This document shows positions 36,969 through 45,479 of a DNA stretch of 64,000 nucleotides, piece by piece; the stretch's first letter is position 1; every line of letters starts with the position of its first letter. The notes beneath the pieces are model-generated. The model was not told the origin of the DNA. It was given only the letters and a program-made list of their open reading frames with translations, and did no database searches. Location: assembly GCA_947374225.1 (NCBI GenBank), contig CANCAY010000002.1, positions 124,001 to 188,000 of the forward strand. The letters run 5' to 3'. A program made the translations under genes and the position numbers. This DNA comes from Chitinophagaceae bacterium. Lineage in GTDB: Bacteria > Bacteroidota > Bacteroidia > Chitinophagales > Chitinophagaceae.

Positions 36969-38717
36969 ATGAAATATAAAAAAATTGTTTTTGGGTTGTT
37001 GCTAGTTGCTACAGGCTTTACAGCATGTAACAAAGAGTTTGACACCTTATTAACAAACCCGAATTATCCAAGTACGACAACAGCCGATGTTGACTTGTAT
37101 TTGAACACAGTTCAATTGAACTTTAACGGATTTTTTCAAAACGCATCTAGTTATGCAGGTCCTCTAGCCCGTCAAACCTATTGGGGTGGACCGTTTTACA
37201 GAAACGGTAACTCACCTTCAAGTTTTGATGGTATGTGGTCTACAGCATATACTGGTGTAATTGCTAATGCTGACGCCATGATTCCTTTAGCGCAATCTCA
37301 AAAGAAATATATCCAAGTGGGTATGGCTCGTATTTTGAAAGCGTATACATTAGGAACATTGGTTGACATGTTTGGTGATGTGCCTTTCACTCAAGCTGCA
37401 AAAGGAGCTGATAACACAACTCCTGCTGTTGACGGTGGTGCTGCAGTTTATGCAAGCGTACAATCTTTATTAGATAGTGCAATTGTTGACTTAGGTAACA
37501 CAAGTGCTGCTGCTGCTCCAAAAGTAGATTTATACTATGGTGGTAGTGCTGCAAAATGGATCACTTTAGCTAAAACGTTGAAATTGAAGTTTTATATGCA
37601 AACACGTTTAGTAGACGCGTCTGCAAAAGCTAAGATTCAAACTTTATTGACTGAGAATAACTTGATCAATGCTGCTGGTAATGATTTTGTTTTCCAATAT
37701 GGAAAATCATTGTCTCCAGATAGCAGACATCCTGATTATGCTGGTGATTATAATAACAATGGTGGGGGTGGATATTTATCTAACTACTTCATCTGGAAAG
37801 TGGCTTCTGAAAAATATGCTGGTACTGTAACTGGTGTTAGTTCAACTTCAACTGCTGCTACAACAGGTGATCCACGTTTACGTTATTATTTCTATCGTCA
37901 AAATACTGCGAACACTTATTCTTGGGCAAATGAATCAACTTGTCCTTGTATCTTGAAATCTCAGTACGGTTCTGCAACTTATCCAGTATGGTATCCTTCT
38001 GTTCCTGACCAAACTCCATATTGTGTGGTAGGTGGTAGAGGTTATATGGGAAGAGACCATGGTGATAATAGTGGTGGACCCCCAGACGGAGCTTACAAAA
38101 CTCAACATGGTATCTATCCTGCAGGTGGAGAATTCGATTATAGCCAAGCTAAAGGCATTACTTTAGGAGCTGGTTCTGGTGGTAATGGTATTAGCCCAAT
38201 CTGGTTGTCTTCTTTCACTGCATTCTTAAAAGCAGAAGCTGTTCTTACATTAGGAGTAACTTCTCCAAGTGGAACTGCTGCAGCTTTAGTAACAAGTGGT
38301 GTAACTCAATCAATTGCTAAAGTGACTGGTTTCCCTACTGCAATTGGATATGTTAATACAGCAATCCCTGCTGCATCTTTAGCTAACTCAACTCAAACTG
38401 CTGCTTATATTGCATTAGTTGATGGTTTATATGCTGGCGCTGCAACAGATGCTGCAAAATTAGACGTATTAATGTCTGAGTATCATATTGCTTTATGGGG
38501 TAATGGTATTGAGCCTTACAATAATATCAGAAGAACAGGAAGTCCTAAAAATGTACAATTAGCAGCGACTACCGCTACTCCTGGTTTATTTATGAGATCT
38601 TTCTACTATCCTTCAGTTTTTGTTGATAGAAACTCTAATGCTCCTGCACAAAAAACTCCAGGTGTTGCTGCGAATAAAGTTTTCTGGGATAATAACCCTG
38701 ACAACTTCATTAAATAA
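36969..38717 (+). CDS. susD: SusD/RagB-type substrate-binding lipoprotein
   Basis: A 582-residue surface lipoprotein (lipobox GFTAC, Cys about 20), starting 20 bp after susC. It has the SusD-like N-terminal region (FDTLLTNPNYPSTTTADVDLYLN), TPR-type helices (ILKAYTLGTLVDMFGDVPFTQA, a strong family mark) and the C-terminal EYHIALWGNGIEPYNNIRRTG. It fits the SusD-like group 2. It should form the lid of the SusC channel. Ala/Thr/Gly-rich stretches in the middle suggest a loosely constrained loop region. Confidence 0.94.
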   Translation: MKYKKIVFGLLLVATGFTACNKEFDTLLTNPNYPSTTTADVDLYLNTVQLNFNGFFQNASSYAGPLARQTYWGGPFYRNGNSPSSFDGMWSTAYTGVIANADAMIPLAQSQKKYIQVGMARILKAYTLGTLVDMFGDVPFTQAAKGADNTTPAVDGGAAVYASVQSLLDSAIVDLGNTSAAAAPKVDLYYGGSAAKWITLAKTLKLKFYMQTRLVDASAKAKIQTLLTENNLINAAGNDFVFQYGKSLSPDSRHPDYAGDYNNNGGGGYLSNYFIWKVASEKYAGTVTGVSSTSTAATTGDPRLRYYFYRQNTANTYSWANESTCPCILKSQYGSATYPVWYPSVPDQTPYCVVGGRGYMGRDHGDNSGGPPDGAYKTQHGIYPAGGEFDYSQAKGITLGAGSGGNGISPIWLSSFTAFLKAEAVLTLGVTSPSGTAAALVTSGVTQSIAKVTGFPTAIGYVNTAIPAASLANSTQTAAYIALVDGLYAGAATDAAKLDVLMSEYHIALWGNGIEPYNNIRRTGSPKNVQLAATTATPGLFMRSFYYPSVFVDRNSNAPAQKTPGVAANKVFWDNNPDNFIK

Positions 38718-38728
38718 TTTTAAATTGT

Positions 38729-39634
38729 ATGAAGACTATGAAAAAAATAATATACGCCTTCGTTTTGAGCAGCCTCCTGTTTTCAGTGAGTTCTTGTAAA
38801 AAAACTGATGGCCAAATTAACCCTTTATCGTCTGTTACAAACAACAAGATCGGCGCTTATCTTGTGTTGGACAGAACGATTAATTCTAACATTATTTATG
38901 CAACAGCAGCTACTTCTAAAGTAGGCGTGGTGGTGCATGAATATAAGGGTGGCGACCCAATCGATCATATCGATGTGTATGCTGCTCCAGGAACAACTTA
39001 TGATACTACTAAATGGAAGTTTGTAAAAACGGTAGCATATAGTGGTGATTCAGTGGAAGTTTCTGCAACTGGTGCTGACTTAGCAAAAGCTTTAGGCATT
39101 GCTACTTCAGCTTTCAAAGCAGGAAGTGCTTATTCATTTTATAACAGAGTTGTTACTAAGTCTGGTGCACGTTACGACGTGAACAATACTGGTACTAACA
39201 CAGGTTCTGGTATCTTAGGCGGACCTACTTATCATGCAAGCTTTGATTTTGGAGCTTATATCGTTTGTAGTTACACTGATATGTCTGGAACTTACAAAGT
39301 TATCAAAGACGAGTGGGAAGACTCTTACGCTGGCGATATTGTAACTGTTACAGCTGGTTCTGTAGCTAATACTTTGAATGTAAGCGGAGTATGGCCTGGT
39401 GGAAGTGCTACAATTGTTAATCCTTTGATTATCACAATTGACCCTGCAACTGGTGCAGTATCATTGCCTTCTGCTGGTATTGCTTTTGAAAAGTATTCTT
39501 CAGGAACAATCTATACAGCTAAAAATGCTACTGGTTATGCATTCGCTTGTACTGGTTCTATTACCGTGAAAGCAGAAATGTTCGCTGGTGGTTCAAGTGC
39601 GGGTGTTTACACATTCCAAATTCAAAAACAATAG
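38729..39634 (+). CDS. Surface lipoprotein of the SusCD operon, function unknown
   Basis: A 301-residue lipoprotein (lipobox VSSC, Cys about 23) starting 11 bp after susD. The mature part is rich in beta strands, Thr, Ser and Gly, and has no enzyme motif I recognise. By position it is the third component of the uptake complex, comparable to SusE/F-like or DUF1735-like binding proteins, but I cannot assign a family. ATG 38729 is used; ATG 38738 would give nearly the same signal peptide. Confidence 0.75.
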   Translation: MKTMKKIIYAFVLSSLLFSVSSCKKTDGQINPLSSVTNNKIGAYLVLDRTINSNIIYATAATSKVGVVVHEYKGGDPIDHIDVYAAPGTTYDTTKWKFVKTVAYSGDSVEVSATGADLAKALGIATSAFKAGSAYSFYNRVVTKSGARYDVNNTGTNTGSGILGGPTYHASFDFGAYIVCSYTDMSGTYKVIKDEWEDSYAGDIVTVTAGSVANTLNVSGVWPGGSATIVNPLIITIDPATGAVSLPSAGIAFEKYSSGTIYTAKNATGYAFACTGSITVKAEMFAGGSSAGVYTFQIQKQ

Positions 39635-39657
39635 TATTTACATACTTAAGTTTATAG

Positions 39658-39685
39658 AGAAAGCCTCCCAATTGGGAGGCTTTCT
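39658..39685. terminator. Perfect palindromic terminator after the SusCD operon
   Basis: A 28-bp perfect palindrome (arm AGAAAGCCTCCCAA) with its centre AATT, 24 bp after the lipoprotein stop. Short T-run after it. Confidence 0.88.
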
Positions 39686-39703
39686 TGTGCCTGGGCAAAA
39701 CTA

Positions 39704-39731
39704 AAAGAGCCACTCAATTGAGTGGCTCTTT
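39704..39731. terminator. Second perfect palindromic terminator
   Basis: A 28-bp perfect palindrome (arm AAAGAGCCACTCAA) 18 bp beyond the first. It has the same centre (CAATTG) but different arms. It lies before the rng stop and can terminate both convergent units. Confidence 0.88.
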
Positions 39732-39789
39732 ATTCTTCTGGTATATGTTTTAATTTTTTAAGCTTTTTAGCTTATACTGCCTGTTTAAC

Positions 39790-41337
39790 TTAAAGTACAA
39801 TTGGCTCTTGGTGGTCGTCTAAGAATTGATATTCCACTAAGTGACTTGAGTTAGAAGCCTGTGATTTTAATTTAATCTTGTACTTCTTTTTCCAACGCTT
39901 TATAATGCTCGTAAATAAGCCCTTTGTCAAATGTGAGTGAATGATAGGGTGCACTAATAAAACCAGGGATTTGTGCCCGTGAGTAGCTAAGTAAGCCAAT
40001 TTCTTCTCCATCTCATCCTCTAATAACAAAGTAGACGTTATTTTCCCTGTTCCACCACATGCTGGACAGTCTTCGGCTGTATTTATGTTTACTTCTGGTC
40101 TAATTCTTTGTCGAGTAGCTTGTAATAGCCCAAACTTAGAAATTGGCAACACAGTATGTCTTGCACGGTCCGTTTTCATATGTTCATCCAATGCTTCCTG
40201 CACTTTGCGTTTATTGTCTGGTAATTTCATGTCAATGAAATCAATTACAATAATACCACCTAGGTCACGAAGTCTTAATTGTCTCGCTATTTCTTCGGCT
40301 GCTTCTAAATTAGTTTGTAAAGCATTTTCCTCTTGATTATTACTTACACTTTTAAAACCACTGTTTACGTCTATAACATGCAAGGCTTCTGTATGCTCAA
40401 TAATTAAATATGCACCACTTGGAAGGTTTACAGTTTTACCAAATGAAGATTTCACTTGTTTGGTAATTCCATATTGATCAAAAATGGAAACGTCTCCAGT
40501 ATGTAAGCTTATGATATTAGATTTTTGTGGCGCAATTCTTTGTAAGTAGCTTAATGTTAAATCGAATATCTTTTTATCATTTACAACTATCTTATTAAAA
40601 TCCTCGCTCAATAAATCTCTTAAAATACTATTGGTCTTACTCTCCTCACTCATAATTCTTGTAGGAGCTACTGCACCCTTTAAATTGTTTTGGATATTCT
40701 TCCAATTCTCAATTAAAGTAAGTAAGTCTTCGTGTAACTCAGCGGTGCTTTGGCCTTCCGCTGCTGTTCTTACAATTACACCAAAGTTTTTAGGTCTAAT
40801 AGCTTCAATAATTTTTTGTAATCGCTTGCGTTCTTCTGAAGTATGTATTTTTTTTGAAACAGCTACTATTTCGTTAAATGGCGTTAACACCACATATCTT
40901 CCTGCTAAAGAAACTTCGCAGGTTAATCTTGGTCCTTTAGCCGCAATCGGTTCTTTCAAAATTTGAACCATAATATTGGGCTTGCCATTTAACACTTCAC
41001 TTATCTTGCCTGTTTTTACAATCTCAGGTGCTGTTTCAAATTTAGAAAAATCAAATTGATTGTTATTGTCGTTCATCGCTAACTGCGTGAACTTAATAAT
41101 AGATTTTGCGTAGGGACTTAAATCGGTATAATGCAAGAATGCATCTTTCTCAAATCCTACGTCCACAAATGCAGCGTTTAAGCCAGGGATAATTTTTCTA
41201 ACTTTCCCAAGGTATAAATCGCCCACTGCCCAACGGGCATCCATTTTCTCGTTATGTATTTCTACTAACTTCTTATCCTCTAATAGGGCTATTTCAACTC
41301 CATCAGCGGAACTGTTTATAATTAAATCTTTATTCAC
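39790..41337 (-). CDS. rng: Ribonuclease G/E family
   Basis: A 515-residue endoribonuclease of RNase G size. Visible parts are the N-terminal S1 domain (WAVGDLYLGKVRKIIPGLNAAFVDVGFEKDAFLH), the catalytic DNase I-like domain (LHVIDVNSG; GGIIVIDFIDMK with Mg-binding Asp) and the zinc-link-like CPACGGTGK. It has no RNase E scaffold tail. It processes rRNA and decays mRNA. The start is GTG at 41337. Upstream lie the small basic protein, TPR and HU genes in the same direction. Confidence 0.96.
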   Translation of the reverse strand: MNKDLIINSSADGVEIALLEDKKLVEIHNEKMDARWAVGDLYLGKVRKIIPGLNAAFVDVGFEKDAFLHYTDLSPYAKSIIKFTQLAMNDNNNQFDFSKFETAPEIVKTGKISEVLNGKPNIMVQILKEPIAAKGPRLTCEVSLAGRYVVLTPFNEIVAVSKKIHTSEERKRLQKIIEAIRPKNFGVIVRTAAEGQSTAELHEDLLTLIENWKNIQNNLKGAVAPTRIMSEESKTNSILRDLLSEDFNKIVVNDKKIFDLTLSYLQRIAPQKSNIISLHTGDVSIFDQYGITKQVKSSFGKTVNLPSGAYLIIEHTEALHVIDVNSGFKSVSNNQEENALQTNLEAAEEIARQLRLRDLGGIIVIDFIDMKLPDNKRKVQEALDEHMKTDRARHTVLPISKFGLLQATRQRIRPEVNINTAEDCPACGGTGKITSTLLLEDEMEKKLAYLATHGHKSLVLLVHPIIHSHLTKGLFTSIIKRWKKKYKIKLKSQASNSSHLVEYQFLDDHQEPIVL

Positions 41338-41481
41338 TTAGGCAACTTTTTTAAGCAGGTAGCACACTAGAATAGCGTAACAAATGCTTTATCATTTATA
41401 TGAAACACGACCACTTTACAAAGGAAGGTAAAAGGTAAAGTAAAGTTGCTAAGTAGAGATGTGGCCAGTGCATTGAAAAAA

Positions 41482-41514
41482 ATTCAAGCGCGTTATAAAA
41501 TAACACGCTTGAAT
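41482..41514 (-). terminator. Terminator between the small basic protein gene and rng
   Basis: Stem ATTCAAGCG-n-GTTAT pairing with ATAAC-n-CGCTTGAAT around an AAA loop. On the minus strand it is followed by a run of seven T. It lies 10 bp after the small gene stop, so rng probably has its own promoter in 41338-41481. Confidence 0.88.
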
Positions 41515-41523
41515 CATATAGAA

Positions 41524-41619
41524 CTATTTATTCTTTTTCTTATGACGGTTCTTTCTTAAACGTTTTTTTCTTTTGTGCGTAGCGATTTTATGACGCTTTC
41601 TTTTTTTACCACAAGGCAT
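41524..41619 (-). CDS. Very small, highly basic conserved protein (31 aa)
   Basis: ATG at 41619, TAG at 41524. The 31 residues begin MPCGKKRKRHKIATHKRKK and contain almost only Lys, Arg and His after that. Near-identical small proteins (with MPSGKKRKRHK starts) are encoded in many Bacteroidota genomes, usually as hypothetical proteins. The composition suggests binding to rRNA, perhaps as a ribosome-associated protein, but this is an inference. It lies 29 bp downstream of the TPR gene and before a strong terminator. Confidence 0.82.
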   Translation of the reverse strand: MPCGKKRKRHKIATHKRKKRLRKNRHKKKNK

Positions 41620-41648
41620 GTCCTATAATTTATGTTATTAAAAAAAAT

Positions 41649-42491
41649 TTATTTCTTCAGTTCTTGAATTCTCTTATTGATTGCTTCCTTAGCTTCTGGA
41701 ATGTTCACTAATGTTCTCACTTTAGTATACCACTCTATGGCTTTGTCTTTATGGTTGCTCAACTCGTAACATTCAGCAAGGTTCACCATTGCTTCTAAAT
41801 TACTTGGTTGTTCTTTAATGACAATTAAAAAACGCTCTGCCGCTTTATCAAATTGTCCGGATTTTTTTCCGCCTAATGCAAGTATAATTTGTCCATACAT
41901 GTTATGAGGATCTTTGTCCACTACTTGTTTGACTTTTAAAATACCTTGCATAGGATTATCAGATATATTTCCAAATAAATAACAAGCGCCTAAATTAATA
42001 GTTGCTGTATCATTATTGGGGTTGATTACCAATGCTTTCTCTAAAAGAACTTTTGCATTACTTGCCATCCAATTAAGGAGTGCAGGCGGTGCGTCAGGAG
42101 CGATTAAGTTATCAATCAGCTGCTGGGCTGCAAAAGTGAGGCTTTTTTCAGAATTTTCCAACAAAGCAGCACTGTAAGTGTAATATAAATAGGGAGCCAT
42201 GCGTTTTGCAGAGTCTGCCCAATAGCGTGCCAACTGCTTGGTATAGTCGATGCTATCCTTAGTCGTTTTTGAGCTATTCAATTGATTTTCAATGCTTAAC
42301 AAAGCTAATTTCTGATCAGCTGTTAAGTTTACCTTAGCACCATCAACTAATGACTTTGACGTAACTGATTGATTTTCAGTAGATGCTGTGTTTGGGGTAG
42401 TTTCTGATTTTTTGAACCTTGGGGCCCATATATATAGGCTACCCAATAAAATGAGTGCAAATGAAACTACAATTATCTGAGACTTCTTCAA
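41649..42491 (-). CDS. Membrane-anchored TPR protein
   Basis: A 280-residue protein with one N-terminal membrane segment (residues 5-24), then a Ser/Thr-rich linker. At least three tetratricopeptide repeats follow (LLEKALVINPNNDTATINLGACYLF; HNMYGQIILALGGKKSGQFDKAAERFLIV; NLEAMVNLAECYELSNHKDKAIEWYTKV). It is probably a periplasmic scaffold. The start appears to be TTG at 42491. In this position next to HU, related genomes often have a TPR gene too. Function unknown. Confidence 0.78.
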   Translation of the reverse strand: MKKSQIIVVSFALILLGSLYIWAPRFKKSETTPNTASTENQSVTSKSLVDGAKVNLTADQKLALLSIENQLNSSKTTKDSIDYTKQLARYWADSAKRMAPYLYYTYSAALLENSEKSLTFAAQQLIDNLIAPDAPPALLNWMASNAKVLLEKALVINPNNDTATINLGACYLFGNISDNPMQGILKVKQVVDKDPHNMYGQIILALGGKKSGQFDKAAERFLIVIKEQPSNLEAMVNLAECYELSNHKDKAIEWYTKVRTLVNIPEAKEAINKRIQELKK

Positions 42492-42517
42492 TTTAAAACA
42501 ATTTCCAGCAAAGGTAG

Positions 42518-42802
42518 TTACTTACGTTTGCTTTTTACATCGTTTACAAATTCTTTTGCAGGCTTGAAGGCAGGAATAAAATGCTCTGGAATTTCAACCG
42601 CAATATTCTTTTTAATATTACGCCCAATTTTCGCAGCTCTTTTTTTAGTAATAAAGCTACCAAATCCACGTATGTAGATGTTTTGGCCGTTTGCTAAGCT
42701 TTCCTTTACTTCCTTAAACATGGTTTCTAAAGTAACTAAAACATCCACTTTAGGAATTCCAGTTTTCTCAGAGATTTGATTGATGAGATCAGATTTTCTC
42801 AT
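42518..42802 (-). CDS. hup: HU/IHF family DNA-binding protein
   Basis: A 94-residue histone-like protein: helical dimer base (KSDLINQISEKTGIPKVDVLVTLETMFKEV), the GFGSF turn (IYIRGFGSFITKKRAAKIGRN) and the arm with IPAFKPAKEF. It bends DNA non-specifically and compacts the nucleoid. First gene of the minus-strand unit HU-TPR-small basic protein. A 7-bp inverted repeat lies in its 5' region. Confidence 0.95.
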   Translation of the reverse strand: MRKSDLINQISEKTGIPKVDVLVTLETMFKEVKESLANGQNIYIRGFGSFITKKRAAKIGRNIKKNIAVEIPEHFIPAFKPAKEFVNDVKSKRK

Positions 42803-42819
42803 GAAGTTGATTTTTTGGG

Positions 42820-42852
42820 TTCGGTATTAAAAATAAATTAAATTTTACCGAA
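42820..42852. promoter_or_regulatory. Inverted repeat upstream of the HU gene
   Basis: TTCGGTA (42820-42826) and TACCGAA (42846-42852) flank 19 bp of pure A/T, 18 bp before the HU ATG. It could be an operator or an mRNA leader hairpin. Confidence 0.4.
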
Positions 42853-43011
42853 TTGCAACTATATTCCTATAATTTTTTTCTTTTTTCTCCATAATTTAAG
42901 CTTAATATACATTTATATTATTTATATATTAAATATACATAATACATAAATGTCTTTTTATTTCATAATTTCTATACTAATTCATTCTTTTTAGATCATT
43001 TTTGCATTTAC

Positions 43012-44091
43012 ATGTCTACGATTTTTACAAAAGCACTTTTAAGTTGGGATTTGAATGACAATCATCGCCCCATGCCCTGGAAAGGAGAGAAGGATCCTTA
43101 CAAAATATGGTTAAGTGAGATTATTTTGCAACAAACAAGGGTGGAACAAGGTTGGCCATACTATGAGCGATTTATAAAAACCTATCCCACTATATTCGAT
43201 TTAGCAAAAGCTAAGGATGAAAAAGTATTCAAACTTTGGGAGGGCTTAGGTTATTACAATAGATGTAGAAATTTATTATTTACAGCGAGGCATATTGTAA
43301 AAGAATTGGATGGTGTTTTCCCAAATACTTTTGAATCTTTATTGGAGTTAAAAGGAGTGGGTCCCTATACCGCTGCAGCTATTGCTTCTTTTGCTTATAA
43401 CTTACCACATGCGGTGGTGGATGGTAATGTATTTAGAGTTTTTGCAAGATACTATGGACTTGCTACGCCAACGGATACTAGAGAAGGCATTGTTTTATTT
43501 AACCAAGTAGCACTAGAAAATTTATCTAAAACAGAAGCCGGGAATTATAATCAAGCATTGATGGACTTTGGAGCAACTGTTTGCAAACCCATGTCCCCTT
43601 TGTGTTCTAGCTGTGTGATGCAAAAAAAATGTGTTGCTTTTTCCATAAATAAAGTGAATCAATTGCCAGTTAAATCCAAGTCGATTCAAAAGAAGAATAG
43701 ATACTTTGATTTTTATTGTTTTCAATTTAATGATACTTGGTTGATTCAAAAAAGAGGACCAGGAGATATTTGGGAAGGGCTTAATCAGTTTTATTTAGTG
43801 GAACAAGACAAGTTGCAAACCATCAAAGAAACTAATATTGAGGACCTAATTAAAGTTCAATTAGGGATCCAGGACAAGTTTCTTTTAGCGGACACTCCAA
43901 TTATATTTTCGCCCTATAAACAACAGCTAACACATCAGACAATTCAAGCGAGATTTATCATTATTCCTTTTAAGAAATTACCTCCTGTTTTTGTTAATGC
44001 GCTCTGGCTCAATAAAAAACAAATAAAGTCATTGGCTTTCCCGAAAATCATAAATGAGTTCTTAGAACAAGACTTTCTAAAAAAATGCTAA
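43012..44091 (+). CDS. mutY: A/G-specific adenine glycosylase MutY
   Basis: A 359-residue repair enzyme removing adenine opposite 8-oxoguanine. Catalytic Glu 36 lies in LSEIILQQTRVEQ. The helix-hairpin-helix is LKGVGPYTAAAIASFA with catalytic Asp 137 in VVDGNVFR. The four-Cys [4Fe-4S] loop is CKPMSPLCSSCVMQKKC. A C-terminal Nudix-like recognition domain follows (KRGPGDIWEGLNQFYLV). Complete. It diverges from HU across 209 bp of AT-rich DNA and is followed directly by gldE. Confidence 0.96.
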   Translation: MSTIFTKALLSWDLNDNHRPMPWKGEKDPYKIWLSEIILQQTRVEQGWPYYERFIKTYPTIFDLAKAKDEKVFKLWEGLGYYNRCRNLLFTARHIVKELDGVFPNTFESLLELKGVGPYTAAAIASFAYNLPHAVVDGNVFRVFARYYGLATPTDTREGIVLFNQVALENLSKTEAGNYNQALMDFGATVCKPMSPLCSSCVMQKKCVAFSINKVNQLPVKSKSIQKKNRYFDFYCFQFNDTWLIQKRGPGDIWEGLNQFYLVEQDKLQTIKETNIEDLIKVQLGIQDKFLLADTPIIFSPYKQQLTHQTIQARFIIIPFKKLPPVFVNALWLNKKQIKSLAFPKIINEFLEQDFLKKC

Positions 44092-44135
44092 CTTTCCATA
44101 AATAAAATCAATCCAACTTGGAAGCTCACTCGTGT

Positions 44136-45479
44136 ATGTTCAATTTTTTAAGCAGTTCTTATTTTGATGTTGCAAAAGTGCAACAGGACTCAGGTTTATT
44201 GCTTTTGATGATAGTACTTTTATTTTTATCATTTGTAATTGCCGGCTCGGAAGTGGCATTTTTCTCCTTGTCTTATAAAGATTTACAAGTACTTAAAACT
44301 AAAAAATTTAAACCATTAAGACGTATTGTGGATTTACTAGAAGAGCCTAAAAAGCTACTTACTTCTATGTTAATTGCCAATAGCTTTATCAATATTTGTA
44401 TTATTTTAATTGCCAATATTTTAATAGACCATGCTTTTATTTTTGAGCAAATACCTATTCCTGGAATTGAATTTATAATCAAGGTTGTTGCAGTTACCTT
44501 ATTGCTATTGTTTGTTGGAGAGATCGTGCCAAAAGTAATGGCAACTCAAAATAATATCCGTTTTGCGCAAGACTTTGGTTTAATTATTCAAGCTGTTTAT
44601 TTTATTTTTTCTAGGCCTAGCGGTTTAATGGTTAAGTACACAAATATTATTGAAAATAAATTATCTCAAAAGTCAAAAGGAAGTTCCTATAGTATTGAAG
44701 AATTAGATCATGCTATTGAATTGACTACCTCTCCCCATCATCAAGACAGTGAAAAGAAAATCTTGAAAGGGATTGTGAAGTTTGGAAATATTACGGTGAA
44801 GCAAATCATGAAAACAAGACTTGAGGTTTTTGGTGTAGAAGAGTCTATTAGTTTTAATGATTTAATGAATAATATTAAAGAGTATAATTATAGCCGATTC
44901 CCTGTGTACAAGGAAGACTTGGATACGGTTGTGGGTATGATTCATACCAAGGACGTCTTGCCTCATTTACAAGAACCCAATGGCTTTAATTGGAACAGTT
45001 TAATTCGCCCCGCGTTCTTTGTACATGAACAAAAAATGATTGAAGATTTATTAAAAGAATTTCAAGCTAAAAGAACCCATTTCGCTATTGTTGTTGATGA
45101 ATTTGGAGGAACTAGTGGTATCATTTCTTTAGAAGATATCTTAGAAGAAATTGTGGGAGATATCAAAGACGAGTTTGATGAAGAAGAAGCCACTATTCGA
45201 AAAATTGATGATTATCATTTTATAGTGGAAGGGAAAACAGCTATCATAGATTTGTGTAATTTTATAGAGCTGCCTTCTTATTTTTTTGATACTGTAAAAG
45301 GAGAGAGTGATACTGTGGCAGGATTGTTTTTAGAATTAGCAGGAGCTTTTCCGGTAGTGCAGCAAGTGGTGAAATACAAGCAATTTAGCCTTACAGTATT
45401 AGAGATTCAAAAAAACAGGATTCATAAAATTCAATTAATTATTACTCCACAGTCAATCCCATCGGCCGACAATGTATAA
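44136..45479 (+). CDS. gldE: GldE: CNNM/CBS membrane protein linked to gliding
   Basis: A 447-residue protein. It has a DUF21 (CNNM) membrane domain with three to four segments (SFVIAGSEVAFFSLSYKDL), two CBS domains (IMKTRLEVFGVEES; GMIHTKDVLPHL; FAIVVDEFGGTSGIISLEDILEEIVGDIKDEFD) and a CorC_HlyC domain at the end. The general family includes Mg/Co transport-related CorC. Next to gldD it is called GldE, which supports gliding and T9SS assembly in Flavobacterium. ATG 44136 is preferred over TTG 44118. It overlaps gldD by 8 nt. Confidence 0.9.
   Translation: MFNFLSSSYFDVAKVQQDSGLLLLMIVLLFLSFVIAGSEVAFFSLSYKDLQVLKTKKFKPLRRIVDLLEEPKKLLTSMLIANSFINICIILIANILIDHAFIFEQIPIPGIEFIIKVVAVTLLLLFVGEIVPKVMATQNNIRFAQDFGLIIQAVYFIFSRPSGLMVKYTNIIENKLSQKSKGSSYSIEELDHAIELTTSPHHQDSEKKILKGIVKFGNITVKQIMKTRLEVFGVEESISFNDLMNNIKEYNYSRFPVYKEDLDTVVGMIHTKDVLPHLQEPNGFNWNSLIRPAFFVHEQKMIEDLLKEFQAKRTHFAIVVDEFGGTSGIISLEDILEEIVGDIKDEFDEEEATIRKIDDYHFIVEGKTAIIDLCNFIELPSYFFDTVKGESDTVAGLFLELAGAFPVVQQVVKYKQFSLTVLEIQKNRIHKIQLIITPQSIPSADNV

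Noticed and set aside
41413-41441. 7-bp inverted repeat ACTTTAC/GTAAAGT upstream of rng
   Set aside because: Short and purine-rich over an AT-rich background; too weak to call a regulatory hairpin.
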